Of a stretch of 35,201 nt of DNA, positions 24,732 to 32,278 are shown piece by piece; positions within the stretch are counted from its first letter, which is position 1; the number at the start of each line of letters is the position of its first letter. The position numbers and the translations under genes were made by a program. A model generated the notes under the pieces. The model worked only from the letters and a program-made list of their open reading frames with translations. It was not told the origin of the DNA and ran no database searches. The stretch is from Oscillospiraceae bacterium (GTDB lineage Bacteria; Bacillota; Clostridia; Oscillospirales; QAMX01), in contig SVMB01000033.1 of the NCBI GenBank assembly GCA_015067675.1, positions 1-35,201 on the forward strand. The letters run 5' to 3'.

Positions 24732-25088
24732 ATGCGTGACGATGATCAGCTTTCCATCAAATCCATGAATTTCGCCGTCGCTGTTATCAATCTGGTAAAG
24801 GAACTCAAACTGCGTCGTGAAACGATTATAGCTAATCAAATCGGCAGATGTGCCACCTCTATCGGAGCCAATATCCGTGAAGCCCGTTATGCCCACAGCA
24901 AACCTGATTTTATAGCTAAATTGCAGATTGCGCTGAAAGAAGCCAACGAAGCCAGTTACTGGCTTGAACTTCTGTACCGAACAGACTACATAACAGAATC
25001 TGTATATAAACAACTGGATGCCAATTGTATCAGCATCCGTGCAATGCTGGTTGCCTCCATCAACACCGCAAAAAAGCATTCTGACTGA
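24732..25088 (+). CDS. Four-helix-bundle protein (23S rRNA intervening-sequence/S23 family)
   Basis: The 118-residue protein resembles the small helical proteins encoded in intervening sequences of 23S rRNA genes (TIGR02436 type), also related to the Avd accessory protein of diversity-generating retroelements. Characteristic stretches are ANQIGRCATSIGANIREA, followed by a helix with KPDFIAKLQIALKEANEASYWL and LLYRTDYI. Family members form basic barrel-like pentamers; a nucleic-acid-binding role is inferred for the family and not proven. Here it is not inside an rRNA gene and no reverse transcriptase is near. The gene is visibly more AT-rich than its neighbours, which suggests transfer. It is preceded by TGGAG 6 nt before the ATG and by the hairpin array. 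Confidence 0.85.
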   Translation: MRDDDQLSIKSMNFAVAVINLVKELKLRRETIIANQIGRCATSIGANIREARYAHSKPDFIAKLQIALKEANEASYWLELLYRTDYITESVYKQLDANCISIRAMLVASINTAKKHSD

Positions 25089-25115
25089 TCCTCACCACCG
25101 AAAGGAGTACTTTCC

Positions 25116-25589
25116 ATGTTTACCATCCGTCCCGCCGTGCCCGGCGACGAGGGCTTCATTCTCAAACTGATCATCGAACTTGCCGAATACGAAAAGCTCG
25201 CCCATGAGGTTGTCGCCACGGAAGAGATCCTGCATGAGTGGCTGTTTGAAAAAGAAAAGGCCCGGGTGCTCATCGCCGAAGAAGACGGCGTTGGCGTGGG
25301 CTATGCGCTGTACTTCTATAACTTCTCCACATTCCTTGGCCGCGCAGGCATCTATCTGGAAGACCTCTACGTGCGCCCGGCGTACCGGAAGCGCGGCTAT
25401 GGCAAGGCGCTGCTGCGGCGTCTTGCGCAGATTGCCCAGGCCGAGGGCTGCGGACGGCTTGAGTGGAGCTGCCTGGACTGGAATCAGCCCAGCATCGACT
25501 TCTACCTCTCCCTCAACGCAAAGCCCATGGACGGCTGGACCGTCTACCGTCTCACCGGCGACACGCTCAAAGCCCTTGCAGAGAGCTGA
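25116..25589 (+). CDS. GNAT-family N-acetyltransferase (diamine/thialysine acetyltransferase-like)
   Basis: A 157-residue acetyltransferase with the GNAT fold. The acetyl-CoA loop is RKRGYGKALL at about residues 91-100, preceded by LEDLYVRPAYR. FYNFSTFLGRAGIYLEDLYV and WSCLDWNQPSIDFYLSLNA are typical of the spermidine/spermine and thialysine acetyltransferase branch (SAT1/SAT2-like). The likely role is acetylation of a small amine in the cytoplasm; the exact substrate is not readable. AAAGGAG lies 9 nt upstream of the ATG. It follows the four-helix-bundle gene by 27 nt, but base composition differs, so the pairing may be accidental. A strong terminator follows. Confidence 0.87.
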   Translation: MFTIRPAVPGDEGFILKLIIELAEYEKLAHEVVATEEILHEWLFEKEKARVLIAEEDGVGVGYALYFYNFSTFLGRAGIYLEDLYVRPAYRKRGYGKALLRRLAQIAQAEGCGRLEWSCLDWNQPSIDFYLSLNAKPMDGWTVYRLTGDTLKALAES

Positions 25590-25605
25590 ACATACTTGTC
25601 TCCCC

Positions 25606-25638
25606 GCCGCACTTCCGGATAAGGAAGTGCGGCTTTTT
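25606..25638 (+). terminator. Intrinsic terminator after the acetyltransferase
   Basis: GCCGCACTTCC/GGAAGTGCGGC, an 11-bp perfect stem with loop GGATAA, then TTTTTCTTTT. Confidence 0.92.
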
Positions 25639-25645
25639 CTTTTCC

Positions 25646-25674
25646 TTGACAACCTCATCCTCTCAGGTTATACT
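25646..25674 (+). promoter_or_regulatory. Sigma-A promoter of the ceramidase-like gene
   Basis: TTGACA (25646-25651), 17 nt, TATACT (25669-25674), about 67 nt before the ATG. Confidence 0.88.
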
Positions 25675-25741
25675 GAACATAATACGATACCCTTTATCAT
25701 TGTCAAGTAACCAAAACACTGCCGCAGGAGGACATCATATC

Positions 25742-27046
25742 ATGACTTCCACCCTGAAAGTCGGCATCGGCCGACAGGATATCACCCCGCCTCTGGGTAC
25801 CATGCTGCAGGGCTATACACCCGTGCGCCCCGCCGAATCCATCGGCGACCGCTTAAACCTCACCGCCTACGCCTTTGAGTCTGACGGCGTGCGCGCCATC
25901 GTCGCCACCGCCGACGTCTGCCTGATCAAGGATCCCCTGTCCTCAGAACTCCGCCGCGCCATGGCAGATGCCTCCGGCGTACCTTTCGAACATATCATCC
26001 TCAGCGCCACCCATACTCATTCGGGCCCGCTGCTCAACGCCAGCAACGACGATCTCCCCGACGCCGCTTATATCCGCGATATCCTCACCGCCGGCGCGGC
26101 AAAAGCCGCCGCCGGGGCGGTCGGGACACTCCGCCCCGCACTCGTCGGTATCGGCGAAGTCAAAAGCGATGTCGGCATCAACCGCCGCCAGATCCGCCGT
26201 GACGGCACCATTGGCCTCGGCCAGGATCCCCACGGTACCTACGACCCCATCATGACCGTCGTCTCCTTCCGGGAACCCGACGGCAAGCCCATCGGCAATC
26301 TCATCCACTACGGTGCCCACAATACAGCCTCCGGTAAGAATCCGGAGATCTCCCGTGACTGGTGCGGCGTGGCCATAGACCGGCTGGAGGCGGTTTCCGG
26401 CGGCATCACCGCGTTCTTCAACGGCTGCGAGGGCGATACCGGCCCGCGCCTGCCAAACGGCGGAACTACCGGTAACTATCAGATGGCGCAGGAACTTGGC
26501 GGACGCGCCGCCATCGATGCCGTCAATGCCTGGCGCTCCATCAAAGAATGGCGCGCCGATCTGCCCGTCAAGGCCCTCACCGGCACAATCGACCTGCCGC
26601 TCAAAAATCTGCCCGATGAGCAGACGCTTGAACAGGAGATCGAATCCCTCGGCGATCCGGACAAGCTCGTGGGTCTTGCGATCACCTCCTATCATCATCT
26701 TCTCTCCCGCCTCGAGCTCATCCGTTCCGGTGAATCTCTGCCCACGGCCGAGGCCATCTCCACCACTGTCATCTCCGTCGGCCCCATAGTCTTTCTTGCC
26801 TGCCCCTTTGAGGTGTTCTCCCGTATCACCCTGCGCATCCGGGAGTTCAGTCCCTACCCTTATACGCTGACTCTTTCCAACGGCAACGGTAATCTCTTCT
26901 ACTTCCCCTCCCAGGATCAGATCTGCCGCGGCGGTTATGAAGTCTGGCTCTTCACCTCCTTCAAAGTTCACCCCTTTGCCGACGATTCCGAGCAATACTA
27001 CGTCGACGGCGCAATCGACCTGCTGGAGCAGCTCAAAGAGTCCTGA
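25742..27046 (+). CDS. Neutral/alkaline ceramidase-fold hydrolase
   Basis: The 434-residue protein has the N-terminal domain of the neutral/alkaline ceramidase family, zinc amidases that split ceramide. The metal-site motif is SATHTHSGP (residues 88-96). IHYGAHNT (188-195) fits the second histidine region, and NGCEGDTGPR (227-236) sits where the family has its catalytic NxGNxSPN-type loop, with Ser apparently replaced. There is no signal peptide, unlike secreted true ceramidases, so an intracellular substrate other than sphingolipid is likely. GGAGG lies 10 nt before the ATG; a longer open frame upstream overlaps the acetyltransferase gene and terminator and is not credible. A paralogue lies at the right window edge. 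It ends at its own terminator. Confidence 0.8.
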   Translation: MTSTLKVGIGRQDITPPLGTMLQGYTPVRPAESIGDRLNLTAYAFESDGVRAIVATADVCLIKDPLSSELRRAMADASGVPFEHIILSATHTHSGPLLNASNDDLPDAAYIRDILTAGAAKAAAGAVGTLRPALVGIGEVKSDVGINRRQIRRDGTIGLGQDPHGTYDPIMTVVSFREPDGKPIGNLIHYGAHNTASGKNPEISRDWCGVAIDRLEAVSGGITAFFNGCEGDTGPRLPNGGTTGNYQMAQELGGRAAIDAVNAWRSIKEWRADLPVKALTGTIDLPLKNLPDEQTLEQEIESLGDPDKLVGLAITSYHHLLSRLELIRSGESLPTAEAISTTVISVGPIVFLACPFEVFSRITLRIREFSPYPYTLTLSNGNGNLFYFPSQDQICRGGYEVWLFTSFKVHPFADDSEQYYVDGAIDLLEQLKES

Positions 27047-27063
27047 TATCCCCAGAAAACTGA

Positions 27064-27093
27064 AAAAAAGGCGTACACAGCGTACGCCTTTTT
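27064..27093 (+). terminator. Terminator after the ceramidase-like gene
   Basis: GGCGTAC/GTACGCC with loop ACAGC, flanked by A and T runs that extend the stem. No separate promoter is seen before the next gene, so read-through may express it. Confidence 0.8.
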
Positions 27094-27131
27094 CCGTATT
27101 CCGTCAGTTCACACGACAGGAGGACTTTTTC

Positions 27132-29765
27132 ATGTCTGTCATCACCTTCCAGACCCGCCATCTCCGCTATGAAATCGGCCCGGACGGCTCAAATCGCGCC
27201 TTCACCGACCTGCGCACCGGACGAAACCGTGTTCTCCCCGGTCCCTGCGCCGCAATTGTACGGGATGATCACACCGAAATCCCCGCAGTTGCCGCTGTCT
27301 GCCGCGATCATCTCCTGATCGTCACCTTTGCAGACGGCACCACCGCCGACATTCTGGCAGCGGAGCAAAATGATTACCTCACCTTTACCCTCAAAGCGGT
27401 GTCCCGCGAGGATTTCCTCGCCATCGCCTTTGTCAACATTACCCTCGACGAGCAGACCGATGATTTCCCCGGCTGTCTTGTGGGCATGACTCTCTCCACC
27501 CGTATGCAGGAGCATCCGGGCGATAATACGATTCTCCGCGCCGAGGCCTATCCCCACATCGGCCTGTTCTCCACCCGCCAAAGCCAAAATCCCGCCAAGG
27601 CTGCCGTCATCGGCTCCCCGTATCAGGCGCTGCGCGGCATTCAGCGTGCCGTGCTCGACGAAGTCCCCGACGGTGAGCTGCCCAAATCCCGCAGAGGCGG
27701 CCCGTATTCAGACCTCGCCGCCGAGGATGCCCGCCGCACCTATACCCTCTTCACCGAATCCGTCACCATGGATAACGTGGAGGAAGTCATCGCCGCCATG
27801 CACCGCTTCGGCGTCAGCCAGATCAATCTGCACCACTACGGTCACTACGTGCAGGGCGACTTCCGCTGTGAGGAAAAGCCCTTCCCCGGCGGTGTCGCCG
27901 ACTTCAAAAAGGTAGTCGATCGCTTCCACGAAGAAGGTATGCTGGTCGGCCTGCAGCCCTATACCTTCTTTCTTTCTCCCCGCTCCACCTACGTATCCCC
28001 GGTGCCCCATCCCGATCTGGACACCATCCGCGACTTCACCCTTTCAGAAAGCATCGACGCTTCCCAGACCACGCTCACCGTGCGCGAGTCCACCGAAGGT
28101 GTGAGCGCCGAAGAGGGCTATGTGCTGGTCAACTCCCCCTATCTCTGGATCGACGACGAACTCATCCGCTTCTCCGCAGCCGCCGACGGCACCTTCACCA
28201 TTGTGCAGCGCGGCGCCTATGATACCGTCCCCACGCCTCATGCCGCCGGTTCCCGCGTGCGCCAGCTCAAGGAATACTTCAATATCCCGCTGGCCAAGGT
28301 CAACTCCGAACTCTTCTATGAGATCGCCCGCAACACCGCCCGTTTCTATAACGAATCCGGCGCTGATATGTTCTACCTTGATGCTCTGGACGGCTCCTTC
28401 GTCCTTGACGGCGAGGATTACGTCTGGTATCACGCGCTGGACTTCATCCGTGAGATGTTTGCCCATCTGGATCGCGACCCGATCTTCGACTGCTGCTATA
28501 ATCCCCAGTATACCGGCTCCTGGTTCGTGCGCTCCCGCTACGGCGCCATTGATACGCCCCTTAACGCCCATAACCGCTGCCAGGACGCCCACGTGCGCTA
28601 TAACGAAACCACCGCCGTGCGCATGGGCATCACCCCGGAGCTTGGCTGGATCAACCTCTATCCCATGGGCGCAGACCCCGAGAAAGCCTGGCAGAACGAG
28701 CCGATGTACGCATCCGACCTTGAATACCTCTGCTCCAAGGCCTACGCCACCGACGCCTGCCTGACCTTTCTTGAAAACTTCTACGGTCTGGGAAACCTCC
28801 CCTGCTCTGAAACCTATGCCCGGATTCTGCAAAGCTATGACCGCTTCCGCAAGAACCATATGCCCAATTCCGCAGTCAAAGCATGGCTCTCCGGCGACGA
28901 TAACGCCGCCGTTCTCAAGCCCGACGGCCTCTATCAGGCCCGCCATCCCTACGGCTTCCTTGAGCGTCCCGATGACGGCTTCCGCGCGGATAATCCCTTC
29001 GACCCCCAGACGCCTGCCGTACGTATTGAAGCGCTTTGTGCTGCCTCCGACTACGATCACCCCGACGCCGTTACACTCTGCGAGCTCGCGGAAGATGCGC
29101 CCGTCACGTCTCAGTCCTTCCGCTTCTCCACGCCCGTCGATGCCCGCGGAAACCGCGGCCTCGGCGTCTGGTGCAAAGGTGACGGCTCCGGTGCCATCGT
29201 CTGTATCAGCCTGCGCAACCTCGCCGCCAATAAGCGTAAAGCCGGTCAGCACTTCATCCGCGTGGACTTCACCGGCTGGCGGTATTTTGCCTTCTATGAG
29301 CCCCAGAATTCAAGCCTTCCTGCTGCCGACTGGCCCGTGACCGACATCGAATATAAAACCTATCAGGATCTGCAGATATTCTACGGCCATTACCGCGTCA
29401 ATCTCGACTATTCCGCCATCGACGGCGTGGATATCACCGTGCAGGGCTCCGGAAACGTGTATCTGCGCTCGCCGCGCCTTGTTCCGCACGTCAAACCTGC
29501 CTGGCATAATCCCACCCTGCATATCGGCGACTCCGCCATCACCTTCCGGACTTCCCTGCAGGCCAATACCGTCCTGCACTTCGACGGCAAAACCAGTACC
29601 GTCACCGACCGCAACGGCACGGTACTGGAAACGCCAGCCTTCTCAGGAACCCTCACCTGCCCCGCAGGCAATTCCCGCGTGACGCTGACCCACGACGGCG
29701 ATGACAGCCCCCGTGCCCGCGTGACCCTTTCCCTGACCGGTGAGCGGCTGCAGGAAAACGACTGA
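27132..29765 (+). CDS. Large TIM-barrel glycosidase-like protein with an inserted beta module
   Basis: The 877-residue protein is not assigned to a named family. Residues 1-200 look like a beta-sandwich, and 210-300 plus 380-690 read as a TIM barrel of retaining-glycosidase style: VSQINLHHYGHYVQG (228-242), GMLVGLQPYTFFLSPR (269-284) and ADMFYLDALDG (411-421), whose Asp417 would be the best candidate nucleophile. The rest is beta-rich. Between barrel parts lies an insertion (about 301-378: SQTTLTV, LWIDDELIRF, QRGAYDTVPTPHAAGSRV) that resembles small beta modules of phage tail proteins. There is no signal peptide. GGAGG lies 8 nt before the ATG. A glycan or glycoconjugate hydrolase is inferred from fold-like motifs and neighbours only. 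Confidence 0.65.
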   Translation: MSVITFQTRHLRYEIGPDGSNRAFTDLRTGRNRVLPGPCAAIVRDDHTEIPAVAAVCRDHLLIVTFADGTTADILAAEQNDYLTFTLKAVSREDFLAIAFVNITLDEQTDDFPGCLVGMTLSTRMQEHPGDNTILRAEAYPHIGLFSTRQSQNPAKAAVIGSPYQALRGIQRAVLDEVPDGELPKSRRGGPYSDLAAEDARRTYTLFTESVTMDNVEEVIAAMHRFGVSQINLHHYGHYVQGDFRCEEKPFPGGVADFKKVVDRFHEEGMLVGLQPYTFFLSPRSTYVSPVPHPDLDTIRDFTLSESIDASQTTLTVRESTEGVSAEEGYVLVNSPYLWIDDELIRFSAAADGTFTIVQRGAYDTVPTPHAAGSRVRQLKEYFNIPLAKVNSELFYEIARNTARFYNESGADMFYLDALDGSFVLDGEDYVWYHALDFIREMFAHLDRDPIFDCCYNPQYTGSWFVRSRYGAIDTPLNAHNRCQDAHVRYNETTAVRMGITPELGWINLYPMGADPEKAWQNEPMYASDLEYLCSKAYATDACLTFLENFYGLGNLPCSETYARILQSYDRFRKNHMPNSAVKAWLSGDDNAAVLKPDGLYQARHPYGFLERPDDGFRADNPFDPQTPAVRIEALCAASDYDHPDAVTLCELAEDAPVTSQSFRFSTPVDARGNRGLGVWCKGDGSGAIVCISLRNLAANKRKAGQHFIRVDFTGWRYFAFYEPQNSSLPAADWPVTDIEYKTYQDLQIFYGHYRVNLDYSAIDGVDITVQGSGNVYLRSPRLVPHVKPAWHNPTLHIGDSAITFRTSLQANTVLHFDGKTSTVTDRNGTVLETPAFSGTLTCPAGNSRVTLTHDGDDSPRARVTLSLTGERLQEND

Positions 29766-29775
29766 AAAGCGCCGC

Positions 29776-29804
29776 TTGACAAATGTGCTTTCATCCGCTA
29801 TACT
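29776..29804 (+). promoter_or_regulatory. Sigma-A promoter of the methyltransferase leader
   Basis: TTGACA (29776-29781), 17 nt, TATACT (29799-29804), giving a leader of about 155 nt before the methyltransferase ATG. Confidence 0.88.
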
Positions 29805-29825
29805 TTTCCCATCTCAACCAAGGCG

Positions 29826-29873
29826 GTGAACGCATTGCGCACTCCACGAGTTAACTGCCCGGTGCAGCTTTGA
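29826..29873 (+). CDS. Possible 15-codon leader peptide
   Basis: GTG at 29826, or TTG at 29835, opens a short frame (VNALRTPRVNCPVQL) ending with TGA at 29873. AAGGCG lies just upstream, well placed for the TTG. It overlaps the first arm of the leader's outer stem, so ribosomes on it could alter the fold. There is no run of one amino acid, and coding is unproven. Confidence 0.25.
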   Translation: MNALRTPRVNCPVQL

Positions 29874-29957
29874 CGGCGGCACTTGTACCGGGTTTATCAC
29901 AAGCTGCCGACTGACTGCACCATTTCGTCTGTAAACATTCCATATTACACGAAAAGG
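29861..29957 (+). ncRNA. Structured 5' leader of the methyltransferase gene
   Basis: An outer 7-bp stem GGTGCAG/CTGCACC (29861-29867 with 29915-29921) encloses a 10-bp hairpin CGGCACTTGT/ACAAG-C-TGCCG with one bulged C (29877-29909). A second hairpin follows: TTTCGT-CT-GTAA (29923-29934) with TTACACGAAA (29945-29954), ending at the AGGA ribosome-binding site. No T run follows, so control would be at translation. It does not match the riboswitch classes I can recall. Confidence 0.5.
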
Positions 29958-29967
29958 AACAGTTAAC

Positions 29968-30729
29968 ATGAACATTCAGAATCTGAAAGAACAATGGCTC
30001 GCCGAGGAGCAAATCGCCCACATCCACGGCTGGGACTTTTCCCATCTCAGCGGCCGCATGGACGAAGAGACCGACTTTCCGTGGGATTACCGCGACGTGA
30101 TCGGGCAGTATCTGCAGCCGGAGCTCCGCATCCTCGACCTGGATACCGGCGGCGGCGAGTTCCTGCTCTCGCTGGGACATCCTCACGCCAATACAGCCGC
30201 CACCGAGCACTATCCGCCAAACGTCGCCCTCTGCCGCGAGACACTCATGCCTCTCGGCGTAGACTTCCGGGATGCCGATGCCGCGGGGCCGCTGCCCTTC
30301 CCCGATGAATCCTTCGACCTCATCCTCAACCGCCACGGCGATTTTAATCCTTCTGAGCTTTACCGCATCCTCAAACCCGGCAGATACTTCATCACCCAGC
30401 AGGTAGGCGCCGAAAACGACCGTGAACTGGTCGATCTCCTGCTCCCCGGCACACCCATTTCCTTTCCCGGGCAGCAGCTTGCCCCCGTCTGCACCCGCTT
30501 CCGTGACGCAGGCTTTGAGATCGTCCGCGCCGAGGAAGCGCGCCGTGCCCTGACGTTTTACGATGTAGGCGCGGCGGTCTGGTTTGCCCGGATCATCGAG
30601 TGGGAATTTCCCGGATTCTCCGTGGAATCCTGCCTTGACCGGCTCATTGACGCCCAGAAGCTGCTGGAACAGCAGGGGCATCTTCGCTGCTCCACCCATC
30701 GTTTCCTGATCGTCGCCAGGAAACCGTAA
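29968..30729 (+). CDS. SAM-dependent class I methyltransferase
   Basis: A 253-residue methyltransferase. The SAM-binding motif I is ILDLDTGGGEFLLSL (about residues 54-68), followed by an acidic residue in TEHYPPN, and motif IV-like FDLILNRHGDFNP, then YRILKPGRYFITQQVG as the post-motif strand. It belongs to the broad Methyltransf_11/UbiE-like group, with a small-molecule substrate that cannot be named. AAAGGA lies 9 nt before the ATG, with the structured leader directly upstream. It has its own promoter and terminator, so it is a single-gene unit set among glycosidase genes. Confidence 0.87.
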   Translation: MNIQNLKEQWLAEEQIAHIHGWDFSHLSGRMDEETDFPWDYRDVIGQYLQPELRILDLDTGGGEFLLSLGHPHANTAATEHYPPNVALCRETLMPLGVDFRDADAAGPLPFPDESFDLILNRHGDFNPSELYRILKPGRYFITQQVGAENDRELVDLLLPGTPISFPGQQLAPVCTRFRDAGFEIVRAEEARRALTFYDVGAAVWFARIIEWEFPGFSVESCLDRLIDAQKLLEQQGHLRCSTHRFLIVARKP

Positions 30730-30746
30730 GTTTTCACACTTCCAAT

Positions 30747-30792
30747 CCGGCCGGAACTTTCGAAACATCGAAGGTTCCGGCCGGTTTTTTCC
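30747..30792 (+). terminator. Intrinsic terminator after the methyltransferase
   Basis: A 17-bp stem (30747-30763 with 30768-30784, one T-G pair), loop AACA, then TTTTTT. Confidence 0.93.
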
Positions 30793-30813
30793 TCCTGCAC
30801 GTTTCCCCGACGG

Positions 30814-30842
30814 TTGACATCCCGCCGCAATCCCGTTACAAT
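30814..30842 (+). promoter_or_regulatory. Sigma-A promoter of the GH28-like gene
   Basis: TTGACA (30814-30819), 17 nt, TACAAT (30837-30842), 33 nt before the ATG. Confidence 0.88.
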
Positions 30843-30875
30843 GAACTTAACCTGAAACAGAAAAGAGGACGTCAT

Positions 30876-32186
30876 ATGAAAACCTTCTATACGCCCAACG
30901 ATCCCGAATGCCGTGCCGCACGTGACTCTGCCGCCATTCAGAAGGCTGTCGACCTTGCCCATGAGACCGGTGTCAACTCTGTGACCATCCCCCGTATCAA
31001 TGAACGGACCGGTAAGGCCGTCTGGACCATCGACGAGGCCATCCGACTGCCCTCCGGTATGTCCGTGACCCTTGATAACTGCTTCATCACCATGGCAGAT
31101 GACGTCATGTGCAATACCTTCATCAGCCAGACCCTCTATACCCCCGAGGCCAATGATCCTGCCTGCCGCCTTTATAACATCTCCATCCGCGGTATCGGCT
31201 CGGCCATCCTCGACGGCGGTAAACCCAATGATCTCTCCGAGCTCACTTCCCTCAAGGACGGCCGCCCCTACGTCGCCGTCAATTCCCCGATCTTCTTCAT
31301 GAACGTGGAAGGCTTCGCCGTGGAGAATATCTCCATCCTCAATCAGCGCTACTGGGGCATGCGCTTTGAGTTCTGCTCCCGCGGCAAAATCCGCGATATC
31401 TTCACCAACGTCTGCTGTGATCGCCGCAATCAGGACGGTATCAATCTGCGCAACGGCTGCCATGATATCCTCATCGAAAACGTTCACGGTCAGACCGGCG
31501 ACGACACCATCGCCCTGTCGGCCATTGACACAAACCTCAATCCCGCAGCCAATTATATTGTCGAGGGCATGTCCTGGGATATCCACGACGTCATCATCCG
31601 CAACATCTCCGGCGCCGCCGTCAACCATCCGCTGGTAGCTCTGCGCAATCATAACGGCGCCCGCATCTATAATATCACCATCGAGGATATTCAGGACACG
31701 GAATTTTTGCAGTACACGCCCAAGAATCGTTTTGAGCGTTACGGCATCATCCGCATCGGCAATAACTCCTACTACCGCATTCGTCCCTCCGAGATGGGCG
31801 AGACCTACAACATCACCATCAATAATGTCCACGTCAGCCACAGCGTCCGTGCCATCGTCACCCAGGCGACGCTCAAAAACTGCCGCTTCTCCAACATCCA
31901 GGCCTCCGGCGTCTGCCGCTCCATTGTCGCCGTCACCCCCGACGGCTGGGCAGGAGCCCCGGCCGGCGTGCAGATTGAAAATCTCAGCGTCAGCGGCGTC
32001 ACCTTCCAGGGTATGCACCGGGATGAGACGGCGGTGTTCGATTTCTCGCTGATGCGCGAGGGCGACTACGTAAAGGGACTGAAACTGAGCGATTCCACCC
32101 TTGAAAACGTGGGAAAAATCGTCGATCTGGCATCCAACTGCTGTGATTTCGAGCTGGAGCAAAACGGCGTACAAATGCGCGGCTGA
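30876..32186 (+). CDS. GH28-like right-handed beta-helix protein (polygalacturonase-related)
   Basis: The 436-residue protein has the repeating short strands of a parallel beta-helix (for example NISIRGIGSAILDG, VENISILNQ, ILIENVHG, NITIEDIQ). NQDG (185-188) and TGDD (207-210) match the NTDG and DD catalytic motifs of glycoside hydrolase family 28, which cleaves polygalacturonate and related uronic-acid glycans. The GHG and RIK motifs of true polygalacturonases were not found after residue 210, so substrate or mechanism may differ. No signal peptide is present, so it would act on imported oligosaccharides. AGAGGA lies upstream of the ATG. It is transcribed alone. Confidence 0.78.
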   Translation: MKTFYTPNDPECRAARDSAAIQKAVDLAHETGVNSVTIPRINERTGKAVWTIDEAIRLPSGMSVTLDNCFITMADDVMCNTFISQTLYTPEANDPACRLYNISIRGIGSAILDGGKPNDLSELTSLKDGRPYVAVNSPIFFMNVEGFAVENISILNQRYWGMRFEFCSRGKIRDIFTNVCCDRRNQDGINLRNGCHDILIENVHGQTGDDTIALSAIDTNLNPAANYIVEGMSWDIHDVIIRNISGAAVNHPLVALRNHNGARIYNITIEDIQDTEFLQYTPKNRFERYGIIRIGNNSYYRIRPSEMGETYNITINNVHVSHSVRAIVTQATLKNCRFSNIQASGVCRSIVAVTPDGWAGAPAGVQIENLSVSGVTFQGMHRDETAVFDFSLMREGDYVKGLKLSDSTLENVGKIVDLASNCCDFELEQNGVQMRG

Positions 32187-32211
32187 TCCTAAACCTCTCC
32201 GCAAACCAAAA

Positions 32212-32252
32212 AGCTGCCGCAGAACCGAATCGCTCTGCGGCAGCTCTTGTTT
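32212..32252. terminator. Bidirectional terminator between convergent glycosidase genes
   Basis: AGCTGCCGCAGA/TCTGCGGCAGCT (12-bp perfect), 10-nt loop, T-rich on the plus side and five T on the minus side. Confidence 0.9.
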
Positions 32253-32278
32253 ATCACCGAATGGCTCCGAAAACAGGG

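Noticed and set aside
24639-25079. Minus-strand open frame of 146 codons
   Set aside because: Antisense to the four-helix-bundle gene and running through the hairpin array.
24732-25088. Diversity-generating retroelement
   Set aside because: The four-helix-bundle protein is Avd-related in fold only; no reverse transcriptase or template/variable repeat was seen in the window.
28044-29252. Minus-strand open frame of 402 codons
   Set aside because: Antisense to the large glycosidase-like gene and Gly/Val/Ala-rich like other shadows.
30558-32204. Minus-strand open frame of 548 codons
   Set aside because: Antisense to the GH28-like gene and across the methyltransferase terminator; low-complexity Asp/Gly/Ala content.
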